A stretch of DNA of 64,000 nt, taken from contig CAMPDV010000192.1 of assembly GCA_946699065.1 (NCBI GenBank), positions 186,001 through 250,000 on the forward strand, read 5' to 3'. This document shows positions 1 to 11,440 of the stretch, piece after piece. The translations under genes and the position numbers were made by a program. Numbering within the stretch: the stretch's first letter is position 1; each line of letters opens with the position of its first letter. Below the pieces are notes generated by a model. The model saw only the letters and a list, made by a program, of their open reading frames with translations, ran no database searches and was not told the origin of the DNA. The DNA is from Loxodes magnus. Lineage: Eukaryota; Ciliophora; Karyorelictea; Loxodida; Loxodidae.

Positions 1-158
1 TACTGAATAATTATACCAGTATTGAAAAAGGTTTATCAGTATCTGATAATTTTATCAGTAAGAAACATTCTTGTCAGTATAAAACATTTTTTTTAAAGAG
101 CTGCGCACCAACGAGAGTGCTACGCGTTCTATAATCAAATTTATTTATTATAATATAA
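1..158 (+). repeat. 3' end of a retroelement with tail A hairpin
   Basis: The hairpin lies at about 98-130: GAGCTGCGCACCA, a short loop, then TGCTACGCGTTCT, which pairs imperfectly with it. A TTTATTTATTA tail follows. The same hairpin ends elements near 6.15, 6.48, 8.19, 16.63, 31.18, 39.83, 45.09, 47.73 and 55.86 kb, so I read it as the 3' terminus of a retroelement family. The body upstream is cut by the window edge and contains four loosely spaced TCAGTA-like words. Confidence 0.6.
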
Positions 159-159
159 A

Positions 160-597
160 ATGGCATCTAAGAAATAAAAGACTTTCCAACAAAACTTAAT
201 TACATTTAGCAGAATGTAACCAATGATATCTACCTTATTTAGATAGAGAATTAAGAATTAGCAAAGCTATTAAAGATCTTTATCAACTAGATAATTAATT
301 ATTAAACTCTATGAAAATTCTAAAATTTAAAAATTCAACACTATGATAGGGATTAGTTGTTAACCCGCTTGTAACAAATTTAAGGTTAAACTTGGTAGCA
401 GTTTCTTACTTTATGATATTGCAAGTAACTGGATATAGAATGCAAAGTTGTTACCAATTTAGATGAAAAAAGAGAATAAATTAATAATAAAATATATTAA
501 GGATTTATTGCGATTAAGAAAGTTTATTTTACAGCAAAAATACTAAAAAGAAAATTTCTACATCTAATGGGCAATTAACGAATCCTATAGAAAATGA
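160..597 (+). CDS. ORF1-like reading frame, 145 codons (TAR=Gln)
   Basis: Starts MASKKQKTFQQ, matching the M-(A/V/T)-P/S-KKQ start shared by ORF1 elements at 16.57, 29.54, 29.83, 41.10 and 54.59 kb. The frame stays open for 145 codons to a TGA at 595. It is short for this family and no zinc knuckle is visible, so it may run out of the ancestral frame after the first part or be a truncated copy. The start codon sits only about 30 bases after a tail A hairpin, so this element apparently inserted into the TTTA tail of the preceding one. A nucleic-acid-binding retrotransposon role is inferred only from the shared N-terminus. Confidence 0.45.
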
Positions 598-1967
598 TTG
601 AAATTTGACGTATAGGAATAAATATAGAAAAATAACTTTAAGATAATCAAGATTTATGACAGGAAATATCCAAACAAGTTCAAAATGAATATTTTTTTAA
701 GCAGTGAACTCATTAATCGTGGTGATTGTATTAATGATGGTACCAGTTAGTTAATTATTATTATGATTTATACATAAATTAAATGATTAAATTTGAAGTT
801 AATTAATAAGCAAAATTTGCAATTAATAGTTTAAATTATTCTATTACTTATTTTGGATTTCTTAATTTTTAATTGAATTAACTAAAATAATTTGAGTTAA
901 TTAAAATAATTGATATAGTAATTTGAAAATTAATAATTGAATAGATTTGAAATACTTGGGATTTTTATTAATATGAGTTAAGTAAATAAATTTTAATTTA
1001 GCATTTAAATAAAATATTACTTTTCTAAAGCAACTATAGAATATAAAAATAGATATCATATTTATAATATAGCAGTATAGATTACTCTATATTTAGCTTA
1101 TGTTTGTATTTATAAAATAGGAAATAATAAAGTTTTTTATATAATTTAATAAATAATTAAAATTAGTTATTTAATAGTACTAAGGGTTAATTTATCTAAT
1201 TATTTCAAAGATAAAGTTATTTAACTGAAATTATTTAAGCTTTTTAAATTAATTTACTGCTTGTGTAAATTTTATATTTAGCTTCTTTAAATAAACTTAA
1301 TATTAAGCTATTTTTCTAAAATAGTATAAAATATAATAGTTTTGTAAAATATAGAAATAGTTTAAAAGTGTATTACTTTACTTTTATATAATACAAAATA
1401 ATAAAAATTAAGTATAATTTATTTAAAAAACTATACTTACTTAATATAAATAAATGCTTTATAAAATTAATTGTATATAAGATAGATTTAATTATGCATT
1501 TTAGAGAAAATTATTAAAAAGACTGCTTAGTTTAAATTAAATTTATCAAATATTTTAAAAATATTACCAGAATTTTGAGGTTTTTTATTACCCTTTTTTA
1601 ATATTGCTAGCGAAAATATAAGATTAATAGGTTTAAAAGCTTTTTATTTAACTTTTTAAATTTCTTAAAGATTATCAAACAAATTATAATTTTACTATTT
1701 ATTTTTTCAAATTAAAGCTTGCTATTTAAAATTTTAGTTAACTTTTACAAAACTTCAAAAAGCTTGATAAAAATATGAATAAATGAATTATTTTGTTTAG
1801 AACTATTGTAAAATTAGTTAAATATATTAAAAAATGAATAATTATTTACTTTTAAGCATTTAAAGTTAGTTTATATCATTTATTGTTTTCCTTTTTAATT
1901 TATTATTTAATCATTTTTTAAACTAAATCATGCTATTTTTAGTCTTTATCTTATTGAAATATATATT
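598..1967. other. AT-rich spacer, no gene seen
   Basis: Very AT-rich sequence with scattered short Gln-recoded frames but no conserved motif. The first 150 bases may be the 3' remainder of the ORF1-like element. Confidence 0.5.
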
Positions 1968-2055
1968 AGAATGACAACAAGAAGTATGAGAACACTTTTT
2001 TTAAAATTAATATTGAGTTTCGCACTAAGAAGGGACTTGGTGTTCTATAATAATA
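1968..2055 (+). repeat. 3' fragment of the S1 SINE-like family
   Basis: Contains the S1-specific run AACAAGAAGTATGAGAACAC also present at about 48.56 kb on the plus strand and, in related form, in the complements of the 16.7, 31.2, 39.9 and 55.9 kb copies. A decayed version of the tail A hairpin and a TTTATTA tail follow. The 5' part is missing. Confidence 0.55.
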
Positions 2056-2640
2056 TTTATTAATATATAAATTTTTATGATAAATAGCTTTAATTATAAT
2101 TAAATACAAATCTATCAATTTTTAAATAATAAATCATGTTGAATACAGATTAAGGAATATTAACTCAATAAATAAAAAAGATTTTTAATTATTCTATTGC
2201 ATTTAAAAGATAAATAATATCAAAATGTATGCAAAAAAATTGATAAAATATGTAAAGCTAATATCAGTTAAAATATATTCACTAATTTTAAATTTTATAA
2301 ATAAGTTGTATAATAGATTAGTTTAAATAAAACGGACATTTTATTTATAATATATATAAATAGTTAAATTTAAATCCAAATCTTATTCAATTCTTATCTG
2401 CTAAATAACATTTTTTAAACATAACTAAAATTATTTATATAATCAAAGAATTTAATTTCAAGTAAATTGTTTTAAGTAAAAATATTATTTAAAGACTTTA
2501 ACTATTTAAAATGATGAGTACTAGAAAGAAGTTATTATAGACTGATTATATTACTTTTATAGTTAATTAGAACATTTTTTATATAAGTAATATTTAAAAA
2601 TTACTAATTTATATTTTATATTGATTCATTATTTATCAAC
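2056..2640. other. AT-rich spacer
   Basis: No coding or structural signal recognised. Confidence 0.45.
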
Positions 2641-2870
2641 TGTGAGAGTTTTAATACAGCTTAAATATATAGCCATGGTGCAAACTCTGAACGACCTCTT
2701 TACTAATATAGTAGGGATCATCATGTGTATCAAATATATAATTCAAAGTCATAAACTTGAAACCTCTACAAAAGCCAGATAATCTTAGATGCTTTCCCTT
2801 AAAGATTTTGGATTTAATCAGTTACCTCCTTAAGGAAAGGAGATATAATCAGACATTTCAAAATTTTACT
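2641..2870 (-). repeat. Unassigned island of higher GC, possible decayed retroelement
   Basis: Composition is clearly richer in G and C than its flanks, as for the other element remnants here. On the minus strand it contains CAGAGTTTGCA, also found at the start of the LINE endonuclease segment near 48.9 kb, but the match is too short to assign. No stable reading frame was found. Confidence 0.25.
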
Positions 2871-3389
2871 TCCTTCTCTCTTTTAATTAAAATTTTAAAA
2901 GAAATGATTTAATTTTTTTCGCGGTAATTAATTTAAATTTATATTTTTTAATTCTTCAATAAAATATTAATTTAACAGAATATTTTTTAATTTAATTCAT
3001 TGAAGAATTTTTAGTTTTTTTAATTTTTGAAAATTTATTTAATTTCATTGATTTTTCCTTACTTATAAATATTTTTTCTTAAACTATGTGTGCTTTTAAA
3101 TCTAAAATATTTTAAAAATCAAAATATATTCGATTCAGCATTATAAAAATATCTTCATTATTACCATCTTAATATTTTTTTAAAATAATTTAATATCAAA
3201 TGAATTTTAAATTTTCCTTCATTATTAATTTATTAATTAAAAATGTTTTATTTTTCCAGCCATTTTTGTAGAATAAAATTTAACATTTTTAAAATTTAAT
3301 TTTGATAAAAAGACTGAAATAAAAATAAATAATTAAATGTATTATCTAAATTAAATTAAAAAGTTTTAGTAAATGCTTTAAATTTTTTC
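2871..3389. other. AT-rich spacer
   Basis: Nothing recognised. Confidence 0.45.
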
Positions 3390-4260
3390 CCATATTCCTC
3401 TTCTAATTTCGTAATTATATAAATTACTAATCTAATCATATTAATAAATCTTTATTCCGTTCTAAGTAGGTGATGTATAGCAATAATTTTAGGAAGGAAA
3501 ATACTAAGTTTGTGTTTCTATAGTTTTTAAATCATATATTTATGTTAAGAGCTCAGAATCACTATTTCTATATATTATAAATGATTTTATTGAAGGAACA
3601 AAAATAGAAGAGACGAAACCATTATTTGTTATTTTTTATTCTTCATGATTTCATTCGTTAATTTATGAATCATAGCATTATATATAATCATATCTGATTT
3701 ATTACAATAAATTTTATCCTCCAAAAACATAAACTTTTTAAAGATTTTAAGCACATCCAAAAAGATTTACTGGAGATAAAATTGTCTAGATTCTAGTAAA
3801 TTTATTGGTTAGTATATTGAATATTTCACATTCAGGTTGATTTTCATAGCCTAAACCAATTTTTTAACCTCCTGATATTATGTATATTATTTTTTTCGAG
3901 TCAAAACTTGTTCTATGGTCATATCTCTGGAATTACATTTCATATTCTTAATTTTATTTTCTTTATGAGTAAATTGTAAAACGATTTTAGTTTATATTGC
4001 AACCTCCTGATATAAGCAAGGTATCATTTTTAATTTATTCAATTTAAGTTAAATCTTAATCAATGGGTTTTATATTCAGGCTTTCTTTTGCTTAATTATT
4101 ATCTCTAATGCTGTAAGTATTCATTAAATTATCGTCTTAAAATATAGTAGAAATATTTTAAAAATAGTATTATTTCAAGTTAGAGCAAATTTCATACTTT
4201 GCTACTCCGATTCCAACTTTAGCGAATTATCTAAATTTCTCAAAATTTAATGATTTTCTA
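3390..4260 (-). pseudogene. Kelch-repeat protein pseudogene (copy 1)
   Basis: On the minus strand with TAR=Gln, Kelch-type strands are visible: ISGGQKIGLGYENQPECEIF, then KVYVFGGQN, and further on IYQYDQISNLYNYEI. The diglycine after hydrophobic strands and the following acidic/aromatic positions are typical of Kelch beta-propeller blades. The order matches the copy at 10.5-11.4 kb (ISGGQ, then YVFGG, then YQYD), so the two are paralogs. The reading frame is interrupted by TGA codons and frame changes and no start was found, so this is a decayed host-type gene. Propeller proteins of this kind usually mediate protein binding; the specific role is unknown. Confidence 0.55.
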
Positions 4261-4690
4261 ATAATCTTTCTTAAATATAAAATTTATACAAGATAATTAG
4301 ATTATTTTTCTTACATTTTATTAAGCTAAATAAAGTTAAACATTTATTGTAAGTATTACAATAAAATTAATTAGTTATTAATATTTAAGTCTACTAATAA
4401 TATTAATAAATTAGATTATTGCTGTACTATTTATTTTAATAATAAAATTTAGCCATTCTGTAAATAAATAAAATTTAAAATTAATTAGCCTTTTTTTATT
4501 TTAATATTGCGAATTAAAAAATGTTTGCTAGTACAAAGGATTTAGTTTTAAATAATTTTTGTTGAAAAAAGCATTCAAATAAAAAACTGCAAAAAACTTG
4601 ATTAATCTGAAATAAATAAAAAATTTGTAGTTATTTATTTAATGAAGAATAATTTTATAAAAGGAAATTCTATAATAATTTGTTATAAAT
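4261..4690. other. AT-rich spacer
   Basis: Nothing recognised between the Kelch remnant and the ORF1 element. Confidence 0.45.
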
Positions 4691-4699
4691 AATAATAGA

Positions 4700-5440
4700 T
4701 AAATTGTTTAGAGGTCTTCTTGGATTTTCACCAATTTCCCTCTTTCCAACTAGAATAGTCTGGTGAATAAAAAGAAAAGTTTATTGTTTCATTTCTATTT
4801 TTTCTTGTTTTAAATCTTGTATTTCTCTTCTCTCTCCATCTTTCATCCATCTACCCTGCTACTATTCTTTTGACGTTTGTTTCTTTAATTTGATAAATAG
4901 ATTCTCTCTCAGTAATATAAATTCTTTCTGTCAGTCTCTTAACTCTCTAATTAAATTCATTCTTGAATACATAGAAATTTCTACACTATTTGTATTAGTG
5001 TCCTTTTTTCTTGCAGTAATAGTATTTTCTACTCTTCATTGTATTCTGATAAATTTTTGTTCTTTTTTCAATTTCCATTTGACAACCTTGCTAATTGTTT
5101 TAAAATTATTCTTAAATTTGATTTTGCCCCAATATCGCAATTGGTTCTGGTTATTATGCACGTTCTGTTTATTATAATTATGAGTCTAATTTCATTTACT
5201 ATATTTACTAAGAGCACTCAGTTTTAATATCCATTTCTCTTTCTTATTAATTAATCTATATTCTACGTTTTCACGATTCTCTATCAATATTTGATTTTAC
5301 TCCTTAAGATTTTTAACCTCATTAAGCAAAATTTTTACTAATTCTATAAGTTATTCAATGCTATTTCGATCCTCACTAATATTAATTTCTGAAAGATCTT
5401 AGCCAACTGGAGTTTCTTATTACTTTGGAGGTGAGGTCAT
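4700..5440 (-). pseudogene. Retrotransposon ORF1 with zinc knuckle (degenerate)
   Basis: Starts at 5440 on the minus strand as MTSPPKQQETPVGQDLSE, followed by an acidic Glu/Asn/Lys-rich helical stretch (EQLIELVKILLNEVKNL) likely to form a coiled coil. Downstream, in a shifted frame, lies a zinc knuckle in the arrangement YYYCKKKGHQYKQC near 5000-5035, in which the first Cys is replaced by Tyr. A basic C-terminal segment follows. Layout (short N-terminus, coiled coil, CCHC, basic tail) is that of the other ORF1 elements here. At least one TGA and one frame change break it. Confidence 0.55.
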
Positions 5441-5529
5441 TCTCTTCCTAGGTTTTGATTGTTTCAACTTTTTCTCTTCAGATTCTTATTAATTTTTACC
5501 TTTCTAATTTATTTGGTAAAAAAGCTGGG

Positions 5530-5905
5530 GTTCATTTTTTTAATTAATATTATATATAATTTGTATAAATTTATATTGATCTAGTATAATAAATCAAATA
5601 AGATTGATAACTTTACAATTTTTATATTTGATTATTACAAAATAATTTAAATTATATAAGTGGATAAAATTTTAGTTTTTTATGCAGATAGAGAAAGATA
5701 AAATATTTTATTATTACTAATCTAATTAAATACATTTTTTTCATACTACTTTGCAAACATTTTAACTTATAAAATGAAGTTAGTATCATTACAAAGAAAA
5801 AAAATGTATGGAATGAATTATAAAAGTATATTATATTTTTAGTTTAAATTTAAAATTAATATAGTTTCAAAATTATTATCACTTTAAATATGAACATTAG
5901 TATAG
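5530..5905. other. AT-rich spacer
   Basis: Nothing recognised. Confidence 0.4.
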
Positions 5906-5930
5906 TTTTTATGAGTTTATAAAAGCTTGA

Positions 5931-6134
5931 TTAAGAAGAAAAGAATTAGAAACGAAAATTAGCAAAGTATGTAAAAAAATAATGGACGCCTGTAACAAAG
6001 AATCAATAAAACGTAGATAGATAGAAGACAGAAGAACAAGAGATATTGAAGAAGAAAATGATGAAGATATGGAACTAATAAGAGAAGAATTTTTATTACC
6101 TGAAGGCTTACTTGAAGAAATAGACATGTATTGA
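5931..6134 (+). pseudogene. 5'-truncated retroelement ORF, charged C-terminus
   Basis: Open for 67 codons after an upstream in-frame TGA, ending at TGA 6132. The sequence is strongly charged: KRRQIEDRRTRDIEEENDED, then a final LLPEGLLEEIDMY. Only 14 bases after the stop comes a complete tail A hairpin. The position suggests the C-terminus of a retroelement protein, retained because reverse transcription truncates 5' ends. I do not recognise the protein. Confidence 0.45.
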
Positions 6135-6147
6135 AACATTTATTAAA

Positions 6148-6215
6148 GAGCTGCGCACCAACGAGGTGCTACGCGCTCTATAATCAAATTTATTTATTTA
6201 TTATTATTTATTACA
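6148..6215 (+). repeat. Tail A hairpin plus TTTA tail
   Basis: GAGCTGCGCACCA, loop, GTGCTACGCGCTC, followed by TATAATCAAATTTATTTATTTATT. This is the best-preserved plus-strand example of the recurrent 3' terminus. Confidence 0.65.
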
Positions 6216-6470
6216 CATTATAACTCAGATTTATAAAATTTATAAAATAAGCAAATAAATAAATAGATTTTTTTATAAAGGAAAATAAAATTATTTAAAT
6301 AATAAAATATTTTATTTAAGCATTATAATTCATTAATAAGTTTGTCTGTCAAACTTTTTTAACGTTTTATTATAAATTGCTATGTTAAGAACAGTTATTT
6401 TTATATATATTTAATATTTTTTATTGCTTTTAAAATTATAGATAAATAATAATAAATAAATAAATTGGAT

Positions 6471-6818
6471 TATAGAGCGCGTAGCATTCTCGTTGGTGCG
6501 CAGCTCTTTAAATTAATTTTATTTAATGTCGAAAAAAATTTAGGTCTCTCTATCCTTGCTTTCTCTTCTTGAAGTATGTCCCTGTAATTTTTCCTTCCAA
6601 AACATAGGATACAATATGCAATTACGGGTACTCTTCCCCGACCTATGATGAAGAAAGTTTTCTCCTGGCATTCAGAGTTCTCCAGCTTGTCGCATCTTCC
6701 TTCTTTTGTTATTGGTTTCTCTTCCTCCGATTTATCCTCTATCCGTACTCTTTTTTTTGTTGCCTTGCTGGGCCTTCAAGCAGCATCCAAAGGAAAGGGC
6801 TTTCCACCCTATTTAAAA
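6471..6818 (-). repeat. S3 short retroelement, about 340 bp, with tail A
   Basis: Minus strand, reading from about 6815 down. It opens with TTTAAATAGGGTGGAAAGCC and ends in the tail A hairpin and a TTTA-type tail. The same unit recurs at 47.73-48.09 kb (closely similar), 8.18-8.47 kb (diverged) and 9.00-9.08 kb (fragment). In the middle a frame reads VIAYCILCFGRKNYRDIL, which fits a decayed CCHC knuckle (C-x2-C-x4-N-x4-L in place of C-x2-C-x4-H-x4-C). S3 may therefore be a remnant of an ORF1 element and not a true SINE. Confidence 0.55.
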
Positions 6819-6829
6819 ATTTATATATA

Positions 6830-7440
6830 TAATAATTATTAATTTATAATAAAAATAAAATTATTGTAAAATTTAAATTTATTATATAAAATAGCTTATA
6901 TATATATAAATATTATTATTTTTCATAACCTTAAAACAATATTAAATTAATTTATTGATTAATGTTTGATTTTTAAGTGTTTCTATAAAAATTAAAAATT
7001 TGATGTATATAAAATTATATAAATTAAAGCATTGCATACTGTTATTAATCAAATTTTACTTTTTTTATGGCATTTTTAAGTAAAATTAGTTTCCATTTTT
7101 AATAAAAATAACAGCAAATACTTAGTGAATTAAAAAATTTGTTCCCTTTATTAAATATTTCATTTAATATTTTATTCAAATCTATTTGCTAGTTTTTATT
7201 TTAGAAAATAACTTAAGTTATTTAAATTTTTCAAAGATTTTGCTTAAAATCTATTTATGATAATAAAAATCTATGGGATTTGAAAATAAATCCTGAAAAC
7301 TAGCACCTTAGTATTCAACCACATCATCTTATAATTTAAGTTGAAGAAATTTATAAAATAATAAAATATACCTTCAGTTAATTATGATGAAATATTAATT
7401 TTTATCTAAATTTTTTAATTTAATTTTATCATAATTATTT
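6830..7440. other. AT-rich spacer
   Basis: Nothing recognised. Confidence 0.4.
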
Positions 7441-7449
7441 TAATATACA

Positions 7450-7960
7450 ATTTTTTCTCATCTTGTTCTTTAAAAATTCAGATGTCGTTTTCCATTATCT
7501 AAACTCTTTATCTTTTCATTTGATGTCCTTAAAGTTTCTAAATTTTACATAGAAAGTGAGGTTTTTCATCCTCAAAGTGGTTCTCAATTTCTTCTTTTTA
7601 TTGCTTTCAATCTTCTTCCAATGTTCGGACCCTTACTATAAATGTTCATTTTAGTTCTTGAATTTAAATTGAATGCATACTTTTTATGGCTCTCTCATCT
7701 GAAATGTTTCAATTTGTTCTGAAATTAAAATAGCTTATTCCTGATTATTAAATCAGTGGTTTTTGATTTCTTTGGTGGAATTTCATTGCTCCCACCTATC
7801 TTTATTTTCTTTTTTTCAGGTTGTTGTTAGGAGAGTGTCACGCATTGGAGGTTTTTATATTATGGCCCCTTTAATTTGTGTCTTAACCTTCTTACATTCT
7901 TCCTTCCCCAAGAGAAACCTTTAAGAGCTTCCTTTTTAATCATATCAAATTACCAAAGAA
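7450..7960 (-). pseudogene. Probable ORF1 element remnant
   Basis: On the minus strand a Gln-recoded charged stretch EEIENHFEDEKPHFLCKIQ is followed by QGHQMKRQR, recalling a decayed zinc knuckle (Cys then GH then basic residues). Frames change several times. Assignment rests on composition, orientation and this weak knuckle. Confidence 0.3.
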
Positions 7961-8182
7961 AAATATCTTATTTAAATATTTTTTACAGTATATTGATATA
8001 ATTTGAATTAATTTTTTTATTTATTAGAAATTTTATATTGTATGTTGAACTGAATCCTTTTTATTTTTCACATTTGTAGTACTTTTCTTTTTTATTTTGG
8101 TCTTTTGTCATCTATTTAATCTTTTTAATTTCTTACTATTATTTTCGATTTCTTTCTACTAATAATCAATAAAAAAATTGTT

Positions 8183-8465
8183 ATTATAGAGTGCGTAGCC
8201 CTCCAATAGGGTGCATCTTTTTAAAAAGTTAATTTTTATGTCTCTTTAAATCCCAATATTCTTATAGCATTTTCTCTTATAATTGCTGGCTAAGTTGCGG
8301 TTCCCATTCTCCAAAGCAAGGACACCTCAGGCGATTATAGATATATTTCCAACTCATGATGAGGATATTAGTTTGGTTCAAAACTAGAAAGCTTGCCTCT
8401 CAGTAAGTTCCTCTTTGGGAAATTCTTTTCGTAACTTTAGAGACAAGGTCCACTCTATTTAAATT
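8183..8465 (-). repeat. S3 element, diverged copy
   Basis: Begins in a decayed tail A hairpin (GAGTGCGTAGCCCTCCAATAG) and ends in GTCCACTCTATTTAAATT, the counterpart of the S3 5' end. The interior is strongly diverged from the 6.5 and 47.7 kb copies. Confidence 0.45.
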
Positions 8466-8999
8466 AAATAATATAATATAATAAATTTTTTATTTGATGT
8501 ATTGCTTTTAAAAAATATAATTTTATCACAAATTCCAAAAAATTTATTTTATAAGCAATACTGATTCGATATCTTCATCAATCTAAAATATTCTGATAAT
8601 TTAAACTGTTTATTTAAATCTTATAATATCTACACCGAAATTTCACATGAATTTAATAAAATATTTTCAAGTTATCAGATTACTTTAATTAAATTTAGTT
8701 TATTTATTTTTAATAATTTTGTATTTCCTTTAACTTTCCTTTAAATGGGTGTCTTTTTGGAATTATCTTCATTTAATATTTACACATTATTTTTTTTATT
8801 TTATTTATATTTGATTTTAAATAATTTGAATTAAATATTTCATAGCATAAGTTTTTATTAGCAATATCTCAAGTTAATTTCTCTAAATACAATGATAATT
8901 TGTAATTAAATCCATTCTGATATTTAGATTTCTTGAGTCTGGAAAATACTTAATCAGAAATCTCTTGCGGCATTATATTCTTCTACTAAAATTTAATAT
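8466..8999. other. AT-rich spacer
   Basis: Nothing recognised. Confidence 0.4.
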
Positions 9000-9078
9000 C
9001 CAGAAACGCCTTTTTTTAATTGCCTTGCTAGACTCCAATCAACTCGCAAAGGAAAGGTCTTATCACTCTATTTAAATT
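9000..9078 (-). repeat. S3 5' end fragment
   Basis: TTGCCTTGCTAGACTCCAA and AAAGGAAAGGTCTTATCACT match the 5' part of the S3 copies at 6.76-6.81 and 48.02-48.08 kb. The rest of the element is absent. Confidence 0.5.
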
Positions 9079-9440
9079 AAATTTGCGTATAAAAACTATG
9101 ATATTTAGAAATATTTCAGACTTAAAAGTGGAAATGAGAATATCTTGATGGGATTAAACTTTTTAATATATCTTTGAATTCTATGATTTTATTATATTGT
9201 TTCATTAAATGTAGTATTAGTTACATGATAAGATAATTACAATTGCTATATAGTTAAATTTGAAAATATAACTTTCTATAATATTTAAAAAGTTTAATTT
9301 TTAAATAGATGCTTTATATTTTAGTTTTATAGTTTTAATTATATTAAAAGTCAAAATTATTTTTATAACACATACAAGTCCATTGTTAATATAACTAATT
9401 ATCAAATTAAGCAAGTAATTTTATGTATGATTGCTTATAA
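9079..9440. other. AT-rich spacer
   Basis: Nothing recognised. Confidence 0.4.
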
Positions 9441-9443
9441 AAA

Positions 9444-10250
9444 ATGGAATAATAGGTCCGTCTTTCAAAAAACTAAATAAGGAAAGAAAGAAAAAAAAAA
9501 AGAAAGCAAGCGACGAAAGAGGAACTAAAAAATAAAGACAATAATAAGAATCTAGCTCTTCACCTGAAGGAAAAATAATGATAGGTCCAGCTGAGTCATT
9601 TAATCCACAAATTTAGAGTAACGACTTTCTTCAAGATTAAATTGAAAAAATGAAAGCAATGATCACTAAATAAGATGAAATTATATTCAATTACGGAGAT
9701 CGAATTCGAGAACTTATGGATTGCATCGAAGATTAAAACAACGAATTAAAAATATTGAGAAGCTAGCTAATAAAAAGTAGTTTAGTTACAGAATACTAAT
9801 TATGAGAAATGTCATAATCAAATTTTAAATAATCTCAATGCATGATTATAGAAGAAACTCCAGCCCAATTTTAGAATACAGAATAAAATAAACCTAGTTA
9901 AGAATAGACAAGCACGGATTTAACTAAAAAAATTGAACAACTGGAAAATAAAATATTTAAAAAGAAGAACACTGAAAAATAAATAAAAAATTGTTGGTAT
10001 TGCTACTCACGGAATCACTTACTAAGACACTGCAAAGAATGAAAGAATTTACAGATAAGAGAAGAGCAGAAAACATGAAGAGCTTTAAATAAATTATGGA
10101 TTACTGAAAATGGAGTTTACAGACAAAAACTTTTAATACGCAACAAAGAAAATTAACAGTGGTAACCATCCACTTACAAAAAAGGTCGGGGAAGATTTAC
10201 CACGTAAAAAAATTGGTCTGCAGGTACCTGGTTGAAAGCCCAGGGATAGC
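9444..10250 (+). pseudogene. Retrotransposon ORF1 with intact CCHC zinc knuckle motif
   Basis: With TAR=Gln the frame around 9480-10040 reads a basic Lys/Gln-rich start, SSSSPEGKIMIGPAESF, then acidic helical sequence (QIEKMKAMITKQDEII) and DLTKKIEQLENKIFKKK, followed by CWYCYSRNHLLRHC at about 9992-10033. That is a perfect C-x2-C-x4-H-x4-C knuckle. A basic region with KKGRGRF and WSAGTWLKAQG follows. It should bind nucleic acid as LINE ORF1 proteins do. In-frame TGA codons lie before and after the knuckle, and the candidate ATG at 9444 is out of frame with the body, so this copy is broken. Confidence 0.6.
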
Positions 10251-10259
10251 AAACTTTTA

Positions 10260-10505
10260 TTTAACACTAAGTTCATTTATTATTTATTACGTATGATTGC
10301 TTTTATAAATATTAAGTGAAAAATAGCTAAAGAATAAATAAAGAGAAAATAGATTTAAAGAAATATAATAGATTTACATTTCATTAAATTTTGATTCTAA
10401 TCTAAATAGATAATATAAATTTTAACTATTTTAATTATTTTTTTAATTATAAATATATTATTTAAATTTTATGCTAATTTAAATCTTAAATTTTATTCAT
10501 ATTTT
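10260..10505. other. AT-rich sequence after the ORF1 element
   Basis: May include the 3' tail of the element; no hairpin tail or tail B was recognised. Confidence 0.3.
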
Positions 10506-10509
10506 TAAA

Positions 10510-11440
10510 AGCTAAATCATCAAGAAATTTTATCCCATTTTTCTTCTTTTATATCATAAATGCATAACTCACATAACTTATCATATTAATAAACTCTTCC
10601 ACCACTTGAAACTGGTTAGGTAAAACATACATTCTGAGAAGGAAAGATATCAATTTGTTCTAAAATTAACTTTTCATCAAATATTAAAGTATTTAAATCA
10701 GATGCGCAATTTCTTCATATAATAAATAACTAAGTTTGAGGAACAAATATAGCAGAAGTTTAAGCTTTATTGGTAATTTATTATTAACACATTATCCATT
10801 CATTTTTTTCTTTTTCATAGCTTTAAATTATATTTTGACTTGAGTTTTCTCAAAAAGATTTTCCTCCAAATACATAAATTTTTTGGCAAGTTTAATCGCA
10901 TCCAAAACTGGCTACTGGATTCATAATTTATTTGAAGCTTTAAAAAGTTTTAGTTCTCAGATTGAAGATTTCGCATTCAGATACATTTGTCTATTGACCA
11001 TTCTGTTATTAACCTCCAGATATAATATAAACAAAGTTTTTCTTATCAAAACTAGTTCTATGATCATGTCTCTATCTAATCATTTAATATTCTTAATTTT
11101 CTTTGTTTTAAAAGAAAATAGAAAAGCGTTTAGAACTAAATTAAAATCCCCCTGTAATAATTAAGCAATCTTCTTAAATTTACTCAACTTAAGTGAAATC
11201 AGAATCGGTAGAAATGATATTAATTTATTCTTCATTAAATTCCTAAGTTCATATATCATATGATATTAAATAGTTCGAATTTTGATAAATTGTAGTAATT
11301 TATAAGAAATTACTTTTCTTTAAGTTAGGACATATCTCATATTTGATAACTCCAAGTTCAATTTTATCAAATAGATTTGGATTCTATTAATTATTTTATT
11401 TCCTAATGAGCTTATGTAAATATAATATTTAAACAAGATA
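10510..11440 (-). pseudogene. Kelch-repeat protein pseudogene (copy 2)
   Basis: Minus strand, TAR=Gln. Blades read YIISGGQQQNGQQTNVSECE (about 11027 down to 10960), IYVFGGKSF (about 10880), and SGGRVYQYDKLCELCIYDIK with a following EEKW about 10610-10530. The GG doublet, the spaced Tyr/Trp and the repeat length are Kelch hallmarks. The same blade order occurs in the 3.4-4.3 kb copy, with substantial divergence. Frame changes and TGA codons show that it is not functional. No retroelement features are attached, so it looks like a decayed cellular gene family. Confidence 0.6.

Noticed and set aside
4890-5227. Standard-code frames on the plus strand across 4.9-5.2 kb
   Set aside because: They are Phe/Leu-rich shadows of the minus-strand ORF1 element with its knuckle and coiled coil.
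5520-5535. GGGGTT word as a telomeric repeat
   Set aside because: A single occurrence without tandem repetition.
6148-6180. Tail A hairpin as a tRNA or terminator
   Set aside because: No tRNA cloverleaf or boxes. Its position at the ends of different elements fits a retroelement 3' signal better.
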